64,000 bases of DNA from positions 1,302,001 to 1,366,000 of the forward strand of contig CAVUWY010000002.1 in the NCBI GenBank assembly GCA_963745405.1. The letters are read 5' to 3'. Source of the stretch: C-114 sp963745405. Its GTDB lineage: Bacteria; Chloroflexota; Limnocylindria; Limnocylindrales; CSP1-4. Positions within the stretch are counted from its first letter, which is position 1. Each line of letters begins with the position of its first letter. The position numbers and the translations under genes were made by a program. Under the pieces are notes generated by a model. It was not told the DNA's origin, searched no databases, and was given only the letters and a program-made list of their open reading frames with translations. Of the stretch, positions 9,130-17,346 are shown one piece after another.

Positions 9130-9903
9130 TCAACCGCCCGCGTTGAAGAGGCGCCCGACGGCAAACCCGATCGCCGCCGCGCCGAGGCCGATGACCACCA
9201 TGCGCAGGCCACTCGTCCGCCAGTCACCGACGAGGGTGACCGCGGAGTAGACACCGACCGCGAAGAGTGCGAGGGCGCTCAGGGCGATGGCCACGATCAG
9301 GGCCGCGGTCCGATCCAGGAACAGGAAAGGCACGAGCGGGATGAGATGCCCGATGAGCGTGGCGATCCCGATGACGATCGCGGCCCGGAGGATGGCCTGA
9401 TTTTCGACCGGCTGGAGGTGGAGCTCCTCGTCCATCATCGTCGCCAGCCACGTCTCGCGGTTGGCCGTGATCGTTGACACGACATCCTCGAGCAGGGGGT
9501 CCGTAAAGCCCTTGGCGGCGTAGATGTCGCGGACCTCCTGCCGCTCCTCTTCTGGCGTCGCTGCGATCTCGGCTGACTCACGGGCCCGTTCGGCGAGGTA
9601 GTAGTCCCGCTCCGAGATCGAGGACGTGTAGCCGACCGCGCCCATCGAGATGGACTCGGTGATCGCGGCGGCGAAGCCGGCGACGATGAGAACGGTCTCG
9701 GAACCGCCGGCGGCGATCACCCCCAGGATGATGCCCAGGATGTTGACGAGGCCATCCTGCCCACCAAGGATCACGTCCCGCAGCCAGTTCGTCTGCCGAT
9801 GGGCCTCGCGGTGCGCCGCCGCGCCGCCGACGGCACCCTCCGCCGTGGCACGGACGACGCGTCCGAGCCGGGTGGCCGATCGACGGTCTGGCTGGGCGGT
9901 CAT
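9130..9903 (-). CDS. VIT1/CCC1 family iron/manganese transporter
   Basis: A 257-residue VIT1/CCC1 membrane protein, which moves Fe2+ or Mn2+ across the membrane by exchange with protons. The first helix region NWLRDVILGGQDGLVNILGIILGV is diagnostic. An amphipathic cytoplasmic segment rich in Glu (RESAEIAATPEEERQEVRDI, then ETWLATMMDEELHL) matches the metal-binding helices between transmembrane segments 2 and 3, and two or three helices follow. The ATG at 9903 is preceded by GAGAGGGAGG and starts shortly before the family domain, so a longer upstream frame is not needed. Cotranscribed with the MFS_3 gene below is likely. Confidence 0.9.
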   Translation of the reverse strand: MTAQPDRRSATRLGRVVRATAEGAVGGAAAHREAHRQTNWLRDVILGGQDGLVNILGIILGVIAAGGSETVLIVAGFAAAITESISMGAVGYTSSISERDYYLAERARESAEIAATPEEERQEVRDIYAAKGFTDPLLEDVVSTITANRETWLATMMDEELHLQPVENQAILRAAIVIGIATLIGHLIPLVPFLFLDRTAALIVAIALSALALFAVGVYSAVTLVGDWRTSGLRMVVIGLGAAAIGFAVGRLFNAGG

Positions 9904-9949
9904 CGCCTCCCTCTCCTCGACGGCGACCGGATCATCACCCCACCGTCGG

Positions 9950-10072
9950 TCATCGGTCTGCCGGATCGGCCCGCCGTCGACGGTACAGCCGGACGCCGGC
10001 GCCGATGTCATGGTCCGAGTCGTCGACGAGCGCCAGCCCGACGAGCTCGCGGGCGAGCGCGGTCAGCGGCAC
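9950..10072 (-). CDS. possible small protein, 40 residues
   Basis: A short GTG-started frame with strong G/C at third codon positions, as in neighbouring real genes, and GAGGA 7 nt before the start. The product reads VPLTALARELVGLALVDDSD and ends in an arginine-rich stretch. No homologue is recognised. It could be a real small protein upstream of the VIT1-like gene or the tail of a decayed longer gene. Confidence 0.3.
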   Translation of the reverse strand: MPLTALARELVGLALVDDSDHDIGAGVRLYRRRRADPADR

Positions 10073-10153
10073 CGGGACATCCTCGCGACGCGGATGGCCA
10101 TCTCGGATACCTCCCAGGCGTTTGCTGGACCTCGTCCAGAGGTTAACCCCGGT

Positions 10154-11206
10154 CTAGGCGTTGCTCGACGGCGCCCACAGATTGACGTCGCCTTCGACGG
10201 CGAAGCGATCGATCTCGGCGAGTTCGGCAGGCTCGAAGGCGAGGTGCTCGAGCGCCGCCAGGTTGTCGTCGAGCTGCTCGACTGAGCTCGCCCCGACGAG
10301 CGCGGAGGCCACTCTCGGATCGCGCAGCGTCCAGGCGAGCGCCATCTGAGCGAGGGTGTGGCCCCGTCGCCGGGCGATCTCATTGAGACCGCGGACGTTG
10401 GCGAGGTTGGCCTCTGTCAGGAGATCTCTCTTGAACGAGCCCTCGGCCGCCGCCCGCGAACCCGCTGGCACGCCGGCAAGGTAGCGATCGGTGAGCAGGC
10501 CCTGAGCCAGGGGCGAGAAGGCGATCGCGCCGATCCGCTCCTCGGCCAGGACGTCGAGGAGCTCAGCCTCGATCCAACGGTTCAGCATCGAGTAGGAGGG
10601 CTGATGGATGAGCAGCGGCGTGCCGAGACCCCGCAGGATCGCGGCGGCCTCGCGCGTCCGCTTCGCCGAATACGAGGAGATACCGACGTAGAGTGCCTTG
10701 CCCTGCCGGACGGCGGTATCGAGGGCGCCCATCGTCTCTTCCAGGCGAGTGTCGGGGTCGAAGCGGTGCGAGTAGAAGACGTCGACGTAGTCGAGGCCCA
10801 TCCGGCCGAGGCTCTGGTCGAGGCTGGCGAGGAGGTACTTGCGCGATCCGTGGTCGCCGTACGGTCCTGGCCACATGTCGTAGCCGGCCTTGGTCGAGAT
10901 GATCAGTTCATCGCGATGGCTTCGCAGGTCGGACCGGAGGATCTGCCCGAAGTTCGTCTCGGCCGAGCCATACGGTGGGCCGTAGTTGTTGGCCAGGTCG
11001 AAATGGGTGATACCGCGGTCGAACGCCCTGCGCACGATGGCCCGCTGCGTAGCAAGTGCTCGGTCGTCGCCGAAGTTCTGCCAGAGGCCGAGGGAGATCG
11101 CGGGCAGGTGGAGGCCACTCGAGCCCACCCGCCGATAGGCCATCGCGTCGTAGCGGTCCGCGGCCGCGACGTGCGGCGATGTCATGCTACTCGTCGCTTC
11201 TGCCAT
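10154..11206 (-). CDS. aldo/keto reductase, YghZ/AKR14-like
   Basis: A 350-residue NADPH-dependent aldo/keto reductase of the YghZ (L-glyceraldehyde 3-phosphate reductase) branch. The AKR catalytic residues are visible: Asp and Tyr in HFDLANNYGPPYGSAE, Lys in IISTKAGYDMWPGPYGDHGS and His in VFYSHRFDPDT; the GPPYGSAE and DMWPGPYGDHGS signatures are typical of AKR14. The ATG at 11206 follows GAGGAGAGAG. It sits just downstream of the marR gene on the same strand, and the MarR operators at 11803-11857 may govern both plus the second reductase at 11907. The physiological substrate is not shown by sequence alone. Confidence 0.88.
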   Translation of the reverse strand: MAEATSSMTSPHVAAADRYDAMAYRRVGSSGLHLPAISLGLWQNFGDDRALATQRAIVRRAFDRGITHFDLANNYGPPYGSAETNFGQILRSDLRSHRDELIISTKAGYDMWPGPYGDHGSRKYLLASLDQSLGRMGLDYVDVFYSHRFDPDTRLEETMGALDTAVRQGKALYVGISSYSAKRTREAAAILRGLGTPLLIHQPSYSMLNRWIEAELLDVLAEERIGAIAFSPLAQGLLTDRYLAGVPAGSRAAAEGSFKRDLLTEANLANVRGLNEIARRRGHTLAQMALAWTLRDPRVASALVGASSVEQLDDNLAALEHLAFEPAELAEIDRFAVEGDVNLWAPSSNA

Positions 11207-11265
11207 CTCCGGCTCTCTCCTCGATCGGACGGTCGGCTCCGAAGTGGCCGACATCATGTCTGGGC

Positions 11266-11778
11266 TCAGGGCGCTGGGTCCAGCTCCCGGATCGGTGGCG
11301 ACACCAGGAGCTTTCGAAGCAGCCCGGCGAGCTGCTCGCGTTCCGTGGCATCCAACGCCTCCAGAAGTCGTTGCTCGTTGTCGAGATGGTCGAGGAGGGC
11401 TGCGTCGACGGCCTCGCGGCCTCGGTCGGTCAGGCCCACGAGCCGACCGCGTCGATCGTTGGGATCGGGCAGGCGTTCCACCAGGCCGCCTCGTTCGAGT
11501 CGGTCGAGCCGCTTGGTCATCCCCCCGGATGACAGGATCACCGATCCCAACAGGGTGGTCGGGTTCATCCGGTAGGGCGGTCCGCTGCGGCGGAGGGCGG
11601 CGAGCACGAGGTACTCGCCCCAGGTCAACCCATGACCGGCGAAGACCCGGGCGAAGCTCAGCTCCTGGAGCAGGCTCAGCCGGGTGATCCGCTGGAGCAC
11701 ATGGGTCGGCGAGACATCCACGTCGGGGCGCTCCTGCTTCCACTGGCTCACGATCCGGTCGATCTCGTCGTCTGGCAT
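11266..11778 (-). CDS. MarR family transcriptional regulator
   Basis: A 170-residue MarR-type winged-helix regulator. Helices 1-2 (THVLQRITRLSLLQELSFARVFAG) lead into the DNA-binding wing (LLGSVILSSGGMTKRLDRLERGGLVERLPDPNDRRGRLVGLT), with the conserved D-x-R-G-R beta-wing turn. It is divergent from the aldo/keto reductase at 11907 across a 129-bp region with two near-identical CTTGC-NN-GCAAG palindromes, a typical MarR binding pattern. The upstream longer frame would run through that operator region and is rejected. Confidence 0.88.
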   Translation of the reverse strand: MPDDEIDRIVSQWKQERPDVDVSPTHVLQRITRLSLLQELSFARVFAGHGLTWGEYLVLAALRRSGPPYRMNPTTLLGSVILSSGGMTKRLDRLERGGLVERLPDPNDRRGRLVGLTDRGREAVDAALLDHLDNEQRLLEALDATEREQLAGLLRKLLVSPPIRELDPAP

Positions 11779-11802
11779 GAGGAGAGTATGACACCAATGT
11801 GC

Positions 11803-11857
11803 CTTGCTAGCAAGAGGCTTGACAGAAAGATATATGGCGAAGTATCTTGCTGGCAAG
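11803..11857. promoter_or_regulatory. divergent promoter with twin MarR-type operators
   Basis: CTTGCTAGCAAG (11803-11814, perfect palindrome) and CTTGCTGGCAAG (11846-11857) share 5-bp arms CTTGC/GCAAG. Between them is TTGACA (11819-11824), a consensus -35, with TATCTT at 11843-11848 as a -10 for the plus-strand reductase gene. On the other strand TTGCCA (11851-11856) and TATATC (11829-11834) give a promoter for marR, spacing 16. A bound repressor would cover both promoters. Promoter calls are by eye. Confidence 0.7.
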
Positions 11858-11906
11858 ACAACGGCGGCGATGAGATGACCGCCGGTCAAGCAGGGAGACA
11901 AGATCG

Positions 11907-12890
11907 ATGCAGTACACACAGCTCGGTCAGCGTGGCCCGCGCGTATCACGTATCGCCTTCGGGAACTGGTCGGCGGGTGGCGATTGGGGCCACGTCGACC
12001 GGGACGCGGCCATCGCGGCGACGCGCCAGGCCCTCGACCTCGGGATCACCCTGTTCGACACGGCCCGGGCCTACGGGTTCGGAGCGGCCGAGCAGCTCCT
12101 CGGCGAGGCCCTTCGACCGGAGATCCAGTCTGCCCGCGAGACGATCGTCATCGCCACCAAGGGTGGCATTCGCAGGGACGGCGGCGACACCGTCCGCGAC
12201 AGCAGCCGGGGCGCGCTTCGCCGGGACCTCGAGGCGAGCCTGCGGTTCCTCGGGACCGACTACGTCGACGTCTACCAGGTCCACTGGCCCGATCCGGCGA
12301 CGCCCATCACGACCACGGCCGAGACACTCGATGGATTCGTCCGCGAAGGCCTCGTCCGATTCGTGGGCGTGTCGAACTACGACCCGGCGCAGATGACGAT
12401 GTTCCAGCAGGTCCGTCCCATCGACACGCTCCAGCCGCCCTACCACCTGTTCCGCCGTGACATCGAGCAGACAATCCTCCCGTTCGCGCGTGAGCACGGC
12501 ATCGGCGTCCTCGTCTACGGCCCGCTGGCCCATGGCCTCCTGTCCGGCCGGATGACGACCGACACGACGTTCGCGGCCGACGACTGGCGCTCGTCGAGCG
12601 AGCTGTTCACCGATGAGGTGTTCCGCAGGAACCTCGCCGTGGTCCGCGAGCTGATCGACTTCGCCGCCGAGCGCGACGCGACGGTCGCCCAGCTGGCGAT
12701 CGCCTGGACGCTCGCCAACCCGGCGGTGGACGTTGCGATCGTCGGAGCCCGCAGCCCGAAGCAGATCCTCCAGACCGCCCCCGGTGCCGATCTCCAGCTG
12801 TCGCCAGCGGATATGGCCCGGATCGAGTCGATCCTGCGCACCGAGGTCGCCGTCGGCGGCCCTGCGCCCGAAGCGATGCCGAGGAGCTAG
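11907..12890 (+). CDS. aldo/keto reductase
   Basis: A 327-residue AKR-superfamily reductase with the catalytic tetrad: Asp and Tyr in LFDTARAYGFGAAE, Lys in VIATKGGIR and His in VYQVHWPDP. It keeps the NADPH-binding C-terminal loop (VAIVGARSPKQILQTA). Not the same subgroup as the enzyme at 10154. GGGAGACAAGATCG precedes the ATG. It is the first gene of a plus-strand pair with the dehydrogenase at 12895 (4 bp between stop and start) and is led by the MarR-flanked promoter, suggesting an inducible carbonyl or aldehyde detoxification unit (inference). Confidence 0.9.
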   Translation: MQYTQLGQRGPRVSRIAFGNWSAGGDWGHVDRDAAIAATRQALDLGITLFDTARAYGFGAAEQLLGEALRPEIQSARETIVIATKGGIRRDGGDTVRDSSRGALRRDLEASLRFLGTDYVDVYQVHWPDPATPITTTAETLDGFVREGLVRFVGVSNYDPAQMTMFQQVRPIDTLQPPYHLFRRDIEQTILPFAREHGIGVLVYGPLAHGLLSGRMTTDTTFAADDWRSSSELFTDEVFRRNLAVVRELIDFAAERDATVAQLAIAWTLANPAVDVAIVGARSPKQILQTAPGADLQLSPADMARIESILRTEVAVGGPAPEAMPRS

Positions 12891-12894
12891 TCCG

Positions 12895-13803
12895 ATGCCT
12901 GACACACCGACCATCGCAGTCCTCGGCACCGGGAAGATGGGTTCCGCCATCGCGACCCGGCTGTCCACTGCCGGCTTCCAGGTCGTCCTCTGGAACAGGA
13001 CGCGATCGCGAGCCGAGGCCCTCGGCGTCGGCACGGTAGCGGATACCCCGGCCGGCGCGACTCGGGCGGCCGACATCGTCATCAGCAGCCTGACCGGTCC
13101 CGCCGCCGTGCTGACGGCATACCTCGGGCCCGGTGGTGCGCTCACCGCCGGCATGGGCAAGCGCTTCGTGGAGATGAGCACGGCCGGACCCGGCCTCGCC
13201 TCCGACCTGGCGGCGCAGGTCGCATCGGCGGGCGGCACGCTCGTGGACGCCCCGATCATGGGCGCTCCGACGGTCGTCCGGGCCGGCCAGGCCGCGATCC
13301 TGGCGGGCGGCGCCGCCGATGACGTCGCCGCGGTCGACCCGGTGCTCAAGGTGCTCGGTACCGTGCGTCGCGTGGGGTCGCTGACGGATGCCGCGCGCTT
13401 GAAGCTCATCGCCAACAGCATGCTCGCGGACGTCATGGTGGCCGCGGCCGAACTCCAGGTGGCCGGCGAGGGCGTGGGCCTCGAGCCGGACGACGTCTTC
13501 TGGGTCCTCGCGCGGGTCGTCCCTTTGCTCGAGACGCGCCGAACGGGCCTTGTCGAAGGACGATACACGCCGACGCTCTTCGCCTTGCGTGACCTGCGCA
13601 AGGACGTCGACCTGGCCGAGGCCCTCTTCGACAGCTCGGATGCGCGAATCCCGCTCATCCACTCGGCGAGCGCCCAGGTCAGAGCGGCCGTGGCGACAAG
13701 CCCGGACCTCGATATCAGCGCGGTTGCGCTCCCATATCGGCAAGCGCCGGAGCTGCCGATCACCGACGGCATGGTCGTCGCCCCGTCGGCTGCGACGGGT
13801 TGA
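12895..13803 (+). CDS. NAD(P)-dependent 3-hydroxyisobutyrate dehydrogenase-like oxidoreductase
   Basis: A 302-residue beta-hydroxyacid dehydrogenase. The Rossmann motif VLGTGKMGSAIATRL is at residues 8-22 with a WNRT turn favouring NADP(H), the conserved FVEMSTAGP block follows near 95, the substrate loop is VDAPIMGAPTVVRAG near 120, and the catalytic lysine lies in LKLIANSML near 170. It is 4 bp after the aldo/keto reductase, so the two are probably translated from one message. Substrate could be a hydroxyacid, a succinic-semialdehyde-type aldehyde or an imine; not resolved by sequence. Confidence 0.87.
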   Translation: MPDTPTIAVLGTGKMGSAIATRLSTAGFQVVLWNRTRSRAEALGVGTVADTPAGATRAADIVISSLTGPAAVLTAYLGPGGALTAGMGKRFVEMSTAGPGLASDLAAQVASAGGTLVDAPIMGAPTVVRAGQAAILAGGAADDVAAVDPVLKVLGTVRRVGSLTDAARLKLIANSMLADVMVAAAELQVAGEGVGLEPDDVFWVLARVVPLLETRRTGLVEGRYTPTLFALRDLRKDVDLAEALFDSSDARIPLIHSASAQVRAAVATSPDLDISAVALPYRQAPELPITDGMVVAPSAATG

Positions 13804-14237
13804 GGAGGCTGCAGTGGCGGCGGCGAGCGTCAGGCCACCGATCGCCCTGCGGCTGGCGGAAAGTTGCGGCGCGGATCTGAGTCGACCGAAGGAGGAACGA
13901 TGACTCTCAAGACGTCCTCGGCGCGTTCGCCATGGCCGACGTCGTTCGGTGACGCATGGCGCACGATCGTCCCGGGCGTGCAGGACCGACCTCGATCAGG
14001 CGCTCCGGGAGCACACCCGGCTGACCGCCTCGCTGCTCTCCCGAACCGACGACATGGACTCGTCGAACGCGGCCGGTCCATCACCGACCGTTCCTGCGAC
14101 CGTCGGGGGGGCGGGGATGAGCGCCCGGCCAGTGCGTTCGACTGGCGGTGCACAACCGCGAGTCCGTACCGTTCGCGGACGTACCGGCGGAGAGCTGGCT
14201 CGCTCTCGCGACCGGTAGCCTCCAACAGTCTTTGGCG
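13804..14237. pseudogene. probable decayed gene behind a strong Shine-Dalgarno
   Basis: AAGGAGG ends 5 bp before an ATG at 13900, the best ribosome site in this region, yet no frame stays coding-like. Coding-like pieces appear in turn in different frames: MTL, then DVLGAFAMADVVR, then DAWRTIVPGVQD, then DLDQALREHTRLTASLLSRT (to about 14110). This is what successive indels in a former gene would leave. The family is not recognised. The rest of the stretch shows nothing. Confidence 0.35.
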
Positions 14238-14513
14238 TCAGGCGCTCGCGAGCACCCGGAACAGGTCTACCCGATCGACCTTCATGTATGGAGGGCGCGG
14301 TGACACTCGCGCAGCGTCGAGGGCCGCCTGGGCGGCTTCTTCGGACTCGAAAGCCAGGACGTTCAACGTCCTACCGGAGCCGTCCGTCATCCACAGCGCA
14401 GACACGAATCCCGGGGCCTTTCGGACTCGGGGCACGACCCGCTCTTCGACGATGCTCGCACTGGCGTCGATCTGGTCGGCGTCCCCCGATTCGCGTATCA
14501 CGACTGCGAACAC
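14238..14513 (-). CDS. small ABM-like hypothetical protein
   Basis: A 91-residue protein (FAVVIRESGDADQIDASASI at the N-terminus; PGFVSALWMTDGSGRTLNVL in the middle; AFESEEAAQAALDAAR after it). The pattern of an entry strand, a G-F-x-x-A strand, an F-x-S-E-E-A-A-x-A-A helix and a final strand is that of the dimeric alpha-beta barrel fold (antibiotic biosynthesis monooxygenase-like). The GTG start at 14513 has GGAGG about 8 nt upstream. It is divergent from a TetR regulator at 14601 and is probably its target. Function unknown. Confidence 0.68.
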   Translation of the reverse strand: MFAVVIRESGDADQIDASASIVEERVVPRVRKAPGFVSALWMTDGSGRTLNVLAFESEEAAQAALDAARVSPRPPYMKVDRVDLFRVLASA

Positions 14514-14600
14514 GGCTCGATCCTCCGTCCTCGGCGCCTTCCGAGTCCTATCATCGGGCGGGCGCGCATGTCTATTTGATGTCAGTGATACTTGCATGAA

Positions 14601-15263
14601 ATGATCGACAAGGTCAAGCCCCGCCGACGGTATCGCTCCGAAAGCCGGCAGGCTCAGGCCGAAGAGACGCGCCGTGTGATCATCGCCGCGGCGGGGCGGC
14701 TCTTTCGAGCCCGAGGGTATGGCGTCCCGATGCCGGCGATCGCCTCCGAAGCCGGGGTCGCCGTGGAGACGATCTACCGGATCTTCGGTACCAAGGTGGG
14801 CTTGTTCACGACGGTGATCGAGGCACTCCTGGCGGGCGGGCAGACTCGCGCCGAGGTTCCCGTGCAGGATCGCCCCGCGATCCAGGCGATCCACCAGGAG
14901 GCGGATCCGCGACGCCGGGTCGCCCTGTACGTGGCGACCCAGCCGGGGATCCATCGCCGCGCAGGACCGTTGCTGCGCGCCCTTCGCGACGCCAGGGCAA
15001 CCGATCCAGAACTGTCACGCATGTGGGACGAGCTCGAGGCATCGCGACACAGTGGACAGGGCCGTTTTGTGCGCGTGCTTGCCGAGGGCGGTGCCTTGCG
15101 ACCTGACCGCTCGCTCGAGGACGCGACGGACATCCTCTGGTCCTTGTGCTCGCTCGCGGTCTATGACCAGCTCGTCACCGCACGTGGCTGGAACGTCGAG
15201 CGATACCAGGCATGGCTGACGGCCGCCCTGACCCGGGAACTGATCCACGATCGAGGCGACTGA
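14601..15263 (+). CDS. TetR family transcriptional regulator
   Basis: A 220-residue TetR regulator. A basic N-terminus (KVKPRRRYRSESRQAQAEET) leads into the helix-turn-helix (VIIAAAGRLFRARGYGVPM, AIASEAGVAVETIYRIFGTK). The rest is a helical ligand domain with RHSGQGRFVRVLAEGGALRP and a C-terminal dimer helix. An ATG at 14601 is taken as start; a TTG at 14592 is possible. No good ribosome site is seen. It is divergent from the ABM-like gene across 87 bp. Confidence 0.87.
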   Translation: MIDKVKPRRRYRSESRQAQAEETRRVIIAAAGRLFRARGYGVPMPAIASEAGVAVETIYRIFGTKVGLFTTVIEALLAGGQTRAEVPVQDRPAIQAIHQEADPRRRVALYVATQPGIHRRAGPLLRALRDARATDPELSRMWDELEASRHSGQGRFVRVLAEGGALRPDRSLEDATDILWSLCSLAVYDQLVTARGWNVERYQAWLTAALTRELIHDRGD

Positions 15264-15423
15264 CCGCTCGCGCCGCCGAGGCACGCTCCACAGGAGGCAT
15301 GGCGCACCACCTGGCGAACGCACGGTCGAAGGTCGGGGTGACGCTACCGCACGACTCGGGTGGACCCTCGCCGCCCGGCTGCCGGAGGCGGAAGCTCGTG
15401 CCGATGAACATCGACTGACGACT

Positions 15424-15942
15424 TCATGGCCGTCCCTCGCTCGCGCCCAGGGCGACGAGAAGCTCGTCCAGCTGTCCGAGCGCCTCGGTCATCCCGGACG
15501 TAGACCCGGATGCGATCGCACCATCGAGCGCCTCCCTCGAGGGATAGAGATCGTGCACGACCAGGAGCGTCGCGCCGCCCGTTTCCTCGAAGGTCACCGT
15601 GGTGATCGTCTCTCCCTCCCCTTCGTCGTTGGTCCAGACCAGGCGCGAGTGCGGTGTCACCTCGAGGTATCGACCGAAGAACTCAAACGTCGAGCCCTCG
15701 TAACCGAATACCAGGCGGTACCTGCCGCCGACTCGAGGATCCGTTTCGCAGGACAGCAGCGAGATCGGGAACGACTTCGGCGACCACCACCGCTCGAGCA
15801 GGTCGGCCCTGGTCCACGCCTCGAACACGAGGCGCGCCGGGCCGTTGACGGTCCTGGTGACGACCAGCTCCCGGTCGGACCTCCGTTCCACCGTCGCGGC
15901 GTTCTCCGTGACGGTGTGCTCAGTCTCTCTCGTCGCGTCCAT
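15424..15942 (-). CDS. SRPBCC (AHSA1-like) family protein
   Basis: A 172-residue START/Bet v1-like protein of the AHSA1 group. The typical signatures are RELVVTRTVNGPARLVFEAW, LLERWWSPKSFPI, DPRVGGRYRLVFGYEG and FEFFGRYLEVTPHSRLVWT. Such proteins bind hydrophobic ligands and are often paired with ArsR-type repressors, as here. The ATG at 15942 has GAAGGAG 8 nt before it and overlaps the end of the arsR-like gene by 23 bp, so translation is probably coupled. Confidence 0.9.
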   Translation of the reverse strand: MDATRETEHTVTENAATVERRSDRELVVTRTVNGPARLVFEAWTRADLLERWWSPKSFPISLLSCETDPRVGGRYRLVFGYEGSTFEFFGRYLEVTPHSRLVWTNDEGEGETITTVTFEETGGATLLVVHDLYPSREALDGAIASGSTSGMTEALGQLDELLVALGASEGRP

Positions 15943-16285
15943 CGATCTTCTCCTTCCGTTCCAGTTCCTCGACAACCGTGTCCAGCTCGTCGAATCGCGA
16001 GTCCCAGAGCTGGCGGTATCGCTCGATCCAGGCCGTCTCGTCCTCGAGTCGGCGCGGGCCGAGCCGGCATGTCCGTACGCGCCCGACCTTCTCCGTCTTG
16101 ACGAGCCCGGCCTGCTCGAGGACTCCAACGTGCTTCCGCATGCCCGTGAGGGTCATGTCGAACGTTCGGGCCAGATCCGTGATCGAGGCGTCGGCCCGTC
16201 CGAGCCGCTCCAGAACGCCGCGTCGGGTGGCGTCCGAGAGCGCGGCGAAGGAGGCATCGAGTCGGCTGAGCGGATACTGAACCAT
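15920..16285 (-). CDS. ArsR family winged-helix regulator
   Basis: A 121-residue ArsR/SmtB-type repressor: MVQYPLSRLDASFAALSDAT, then RRGVLERLGRADASITDLAR, then FDMTLTGMRKHVGVLEQAGLV, with the wing KTEKVGRVRTCRL. It lacks the cysteine metal sites of true ArsR and belongs to the group paired with SRPBCC proteins. The start ATG at 16285 lies inside a perfect 8-bp-arm palindrome (16276-16295), so the repressor likely shuts off its own operon at the initiation region. An upstream in-frame Met would lie outside the family domain. Confidence 0.9.
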   Translation of the reverse strand: MVQYPLSRLDASFAALSDATRRGVLERLGRADASITDLARTFDMTLTGMRKHVGVLEQAGLVKTEKVGRVRTCRLGPRRLEDETAWIERYRQLWDSRFDELDTVVEELERKEKIDGRDERD

Positions 16286-16295
16286 ACGGTTCAGT
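16276..16295. promoter_or_regulatory. ArsR-type operator palindrome over the start codon
   Basis: ACTGAACCATACGGTTCAGT: arms ACTGAACC and GGTTCAGT match perfectly around a 4-bp centre that contains the initiator ATG of the minus-strand arsR-like gene. An operator at the start codon implies a short or absent 5' leader. Binding by the adjacent repressor is inferred. Confidence 0.65.
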
Positions 16296-16386
16296 GTGCT
16301 CCACCGTATCCCCGAATGCAAGGGGGCTCCACGAATCACGGTCGCGACCCGATCGGCGGCAGCCGGGCGGGGCGCCCACGTGATCG

Positions 16387-17337
16387 TCAGAGCTCACGCC
16401 GCCAGGGGTGAACGCGGTACGCCTCTGTGAACCCGCAGCCTGCGTAGAGCGCGTTCGCCGCCTGTCCCTCGCCGGTGTCGAGCGACGCCGTCCGAGCACC
16501 CCGGGCAGCCACGCGGCGGACGCCCTCGAGGACGAGAGTCCTGGCGAGACCGCGGCGACGATGGTCGGGATGCGTGCACACCGGCTCGACGATGCCGTGG
16601 CGGTTATCAGGATCGTAGGTGAAGCCCGCGTGCGCGGCGAACGAGCCATCAGGGGCGACCGCGACGAGGTTGAGCTCGTGCTCGAACGAGGGCGAGCGAT
16701 CCATGAACGTGCGGTACTCGCCTGCCGTGTGGAGGGTGCCGTCGAAGGCGGCGTTGAGGAGTGCTGCCATGCGCTCGCAATCGCTCTCTGTCCCTTCGGT
16801 GCGGCGCAGGCGATACGCGCCCGCAAGCTCCGGCGGAACCTGGGCCGGCCGGTCATCGCGGCGCAGCCATCGGATCCACCCTCCGGCGTCCCCCATCACG
16901 TAGCCGCGCTCCGCGAGCAGCTGGCGCCGTCGCTCGTCGACGTCGTTCACGTGGAGCGTGAGGGACCGCTCCCGAGCGTTCCCGGATGCGGCGGCTAGGT
17001 GCTCTTCGGCCCAGGCGACCATCGCCGGTTCCAGGTGGTGGAAGGCCGGGTCCAACTCCAGGTAGGCCTCGCCCGGCGACTCCGGATGGACCGCCCCGCG
17101 GAGTCGGCCGTCCGGCGTCTCCCACAGACCGACGACACGAGCGAGCCGTTCCTGGCTCACGGGCTCCTTCGCATGGAATTGCCAGCCGTCCCAGCGGCGG
17201 ATGTCCCAGTTCCAACCGGGGTGGACTGTCGCATGGGTGGCGACCAGCAGCGCGCGGACGCGCCACCAGTCGCGTTCGTCACGAAGCGGTCTGGCCTCCG
17301 GCGCCGCGTCGGCCATCTGCGTTGTGCTCATCATCAC
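16387..17337 (-). CDS. tandem GNAT acetyltransferase
   Basis: A 316-residue protein with two GNAT folds. The N-terminal half (about 15-165) is degenerate; the C-terminal half carries the acetyl-CoA loop VCTHPDHRRRGLARTLVLEG (about 265) and the last-strand motif LYAGCGFTEAYRVHPW. The overall plan resembles mycothiol-synthase-like proteins, but substrate is not established. The GTG at 17337 has GAGG 7 nt before it; two ATGs follow directly. It lies 9 bp after the stop of the PPOX gene upstream, making a three-gene operon with the two PPOX proteins. Confidence 0.83.
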   Translation of the reverse strand: MMMSTTQMADAAPEARPLRDERDWWRVRALLVATHATVHPGWNWDIRRWDGWQFHAKEPVSQERLARVVGLWETPDGRLRGAVHPESPGEAYLELDPAFHHLEPAMVAWAEEHLAAASGNARERSLTLHVNDVDERRRQLLAERGYVMGDAGGWIRWLRRDDRPAQVPPELAGAYRLRRTEGTESDCERMAALLNAAFDGTLHTAGEYRTFMDRSPSFEHELNLVAVAPDGSFAAHAGFTYDPDNRHGIVEPVCTHPDHRRRGLARTLVLEGVRRVAARGARTASLDTGEGQAANALYAGCGFTEAYRVHPWRREL

Positions 17338-17346
17338 GGTCCGGCC

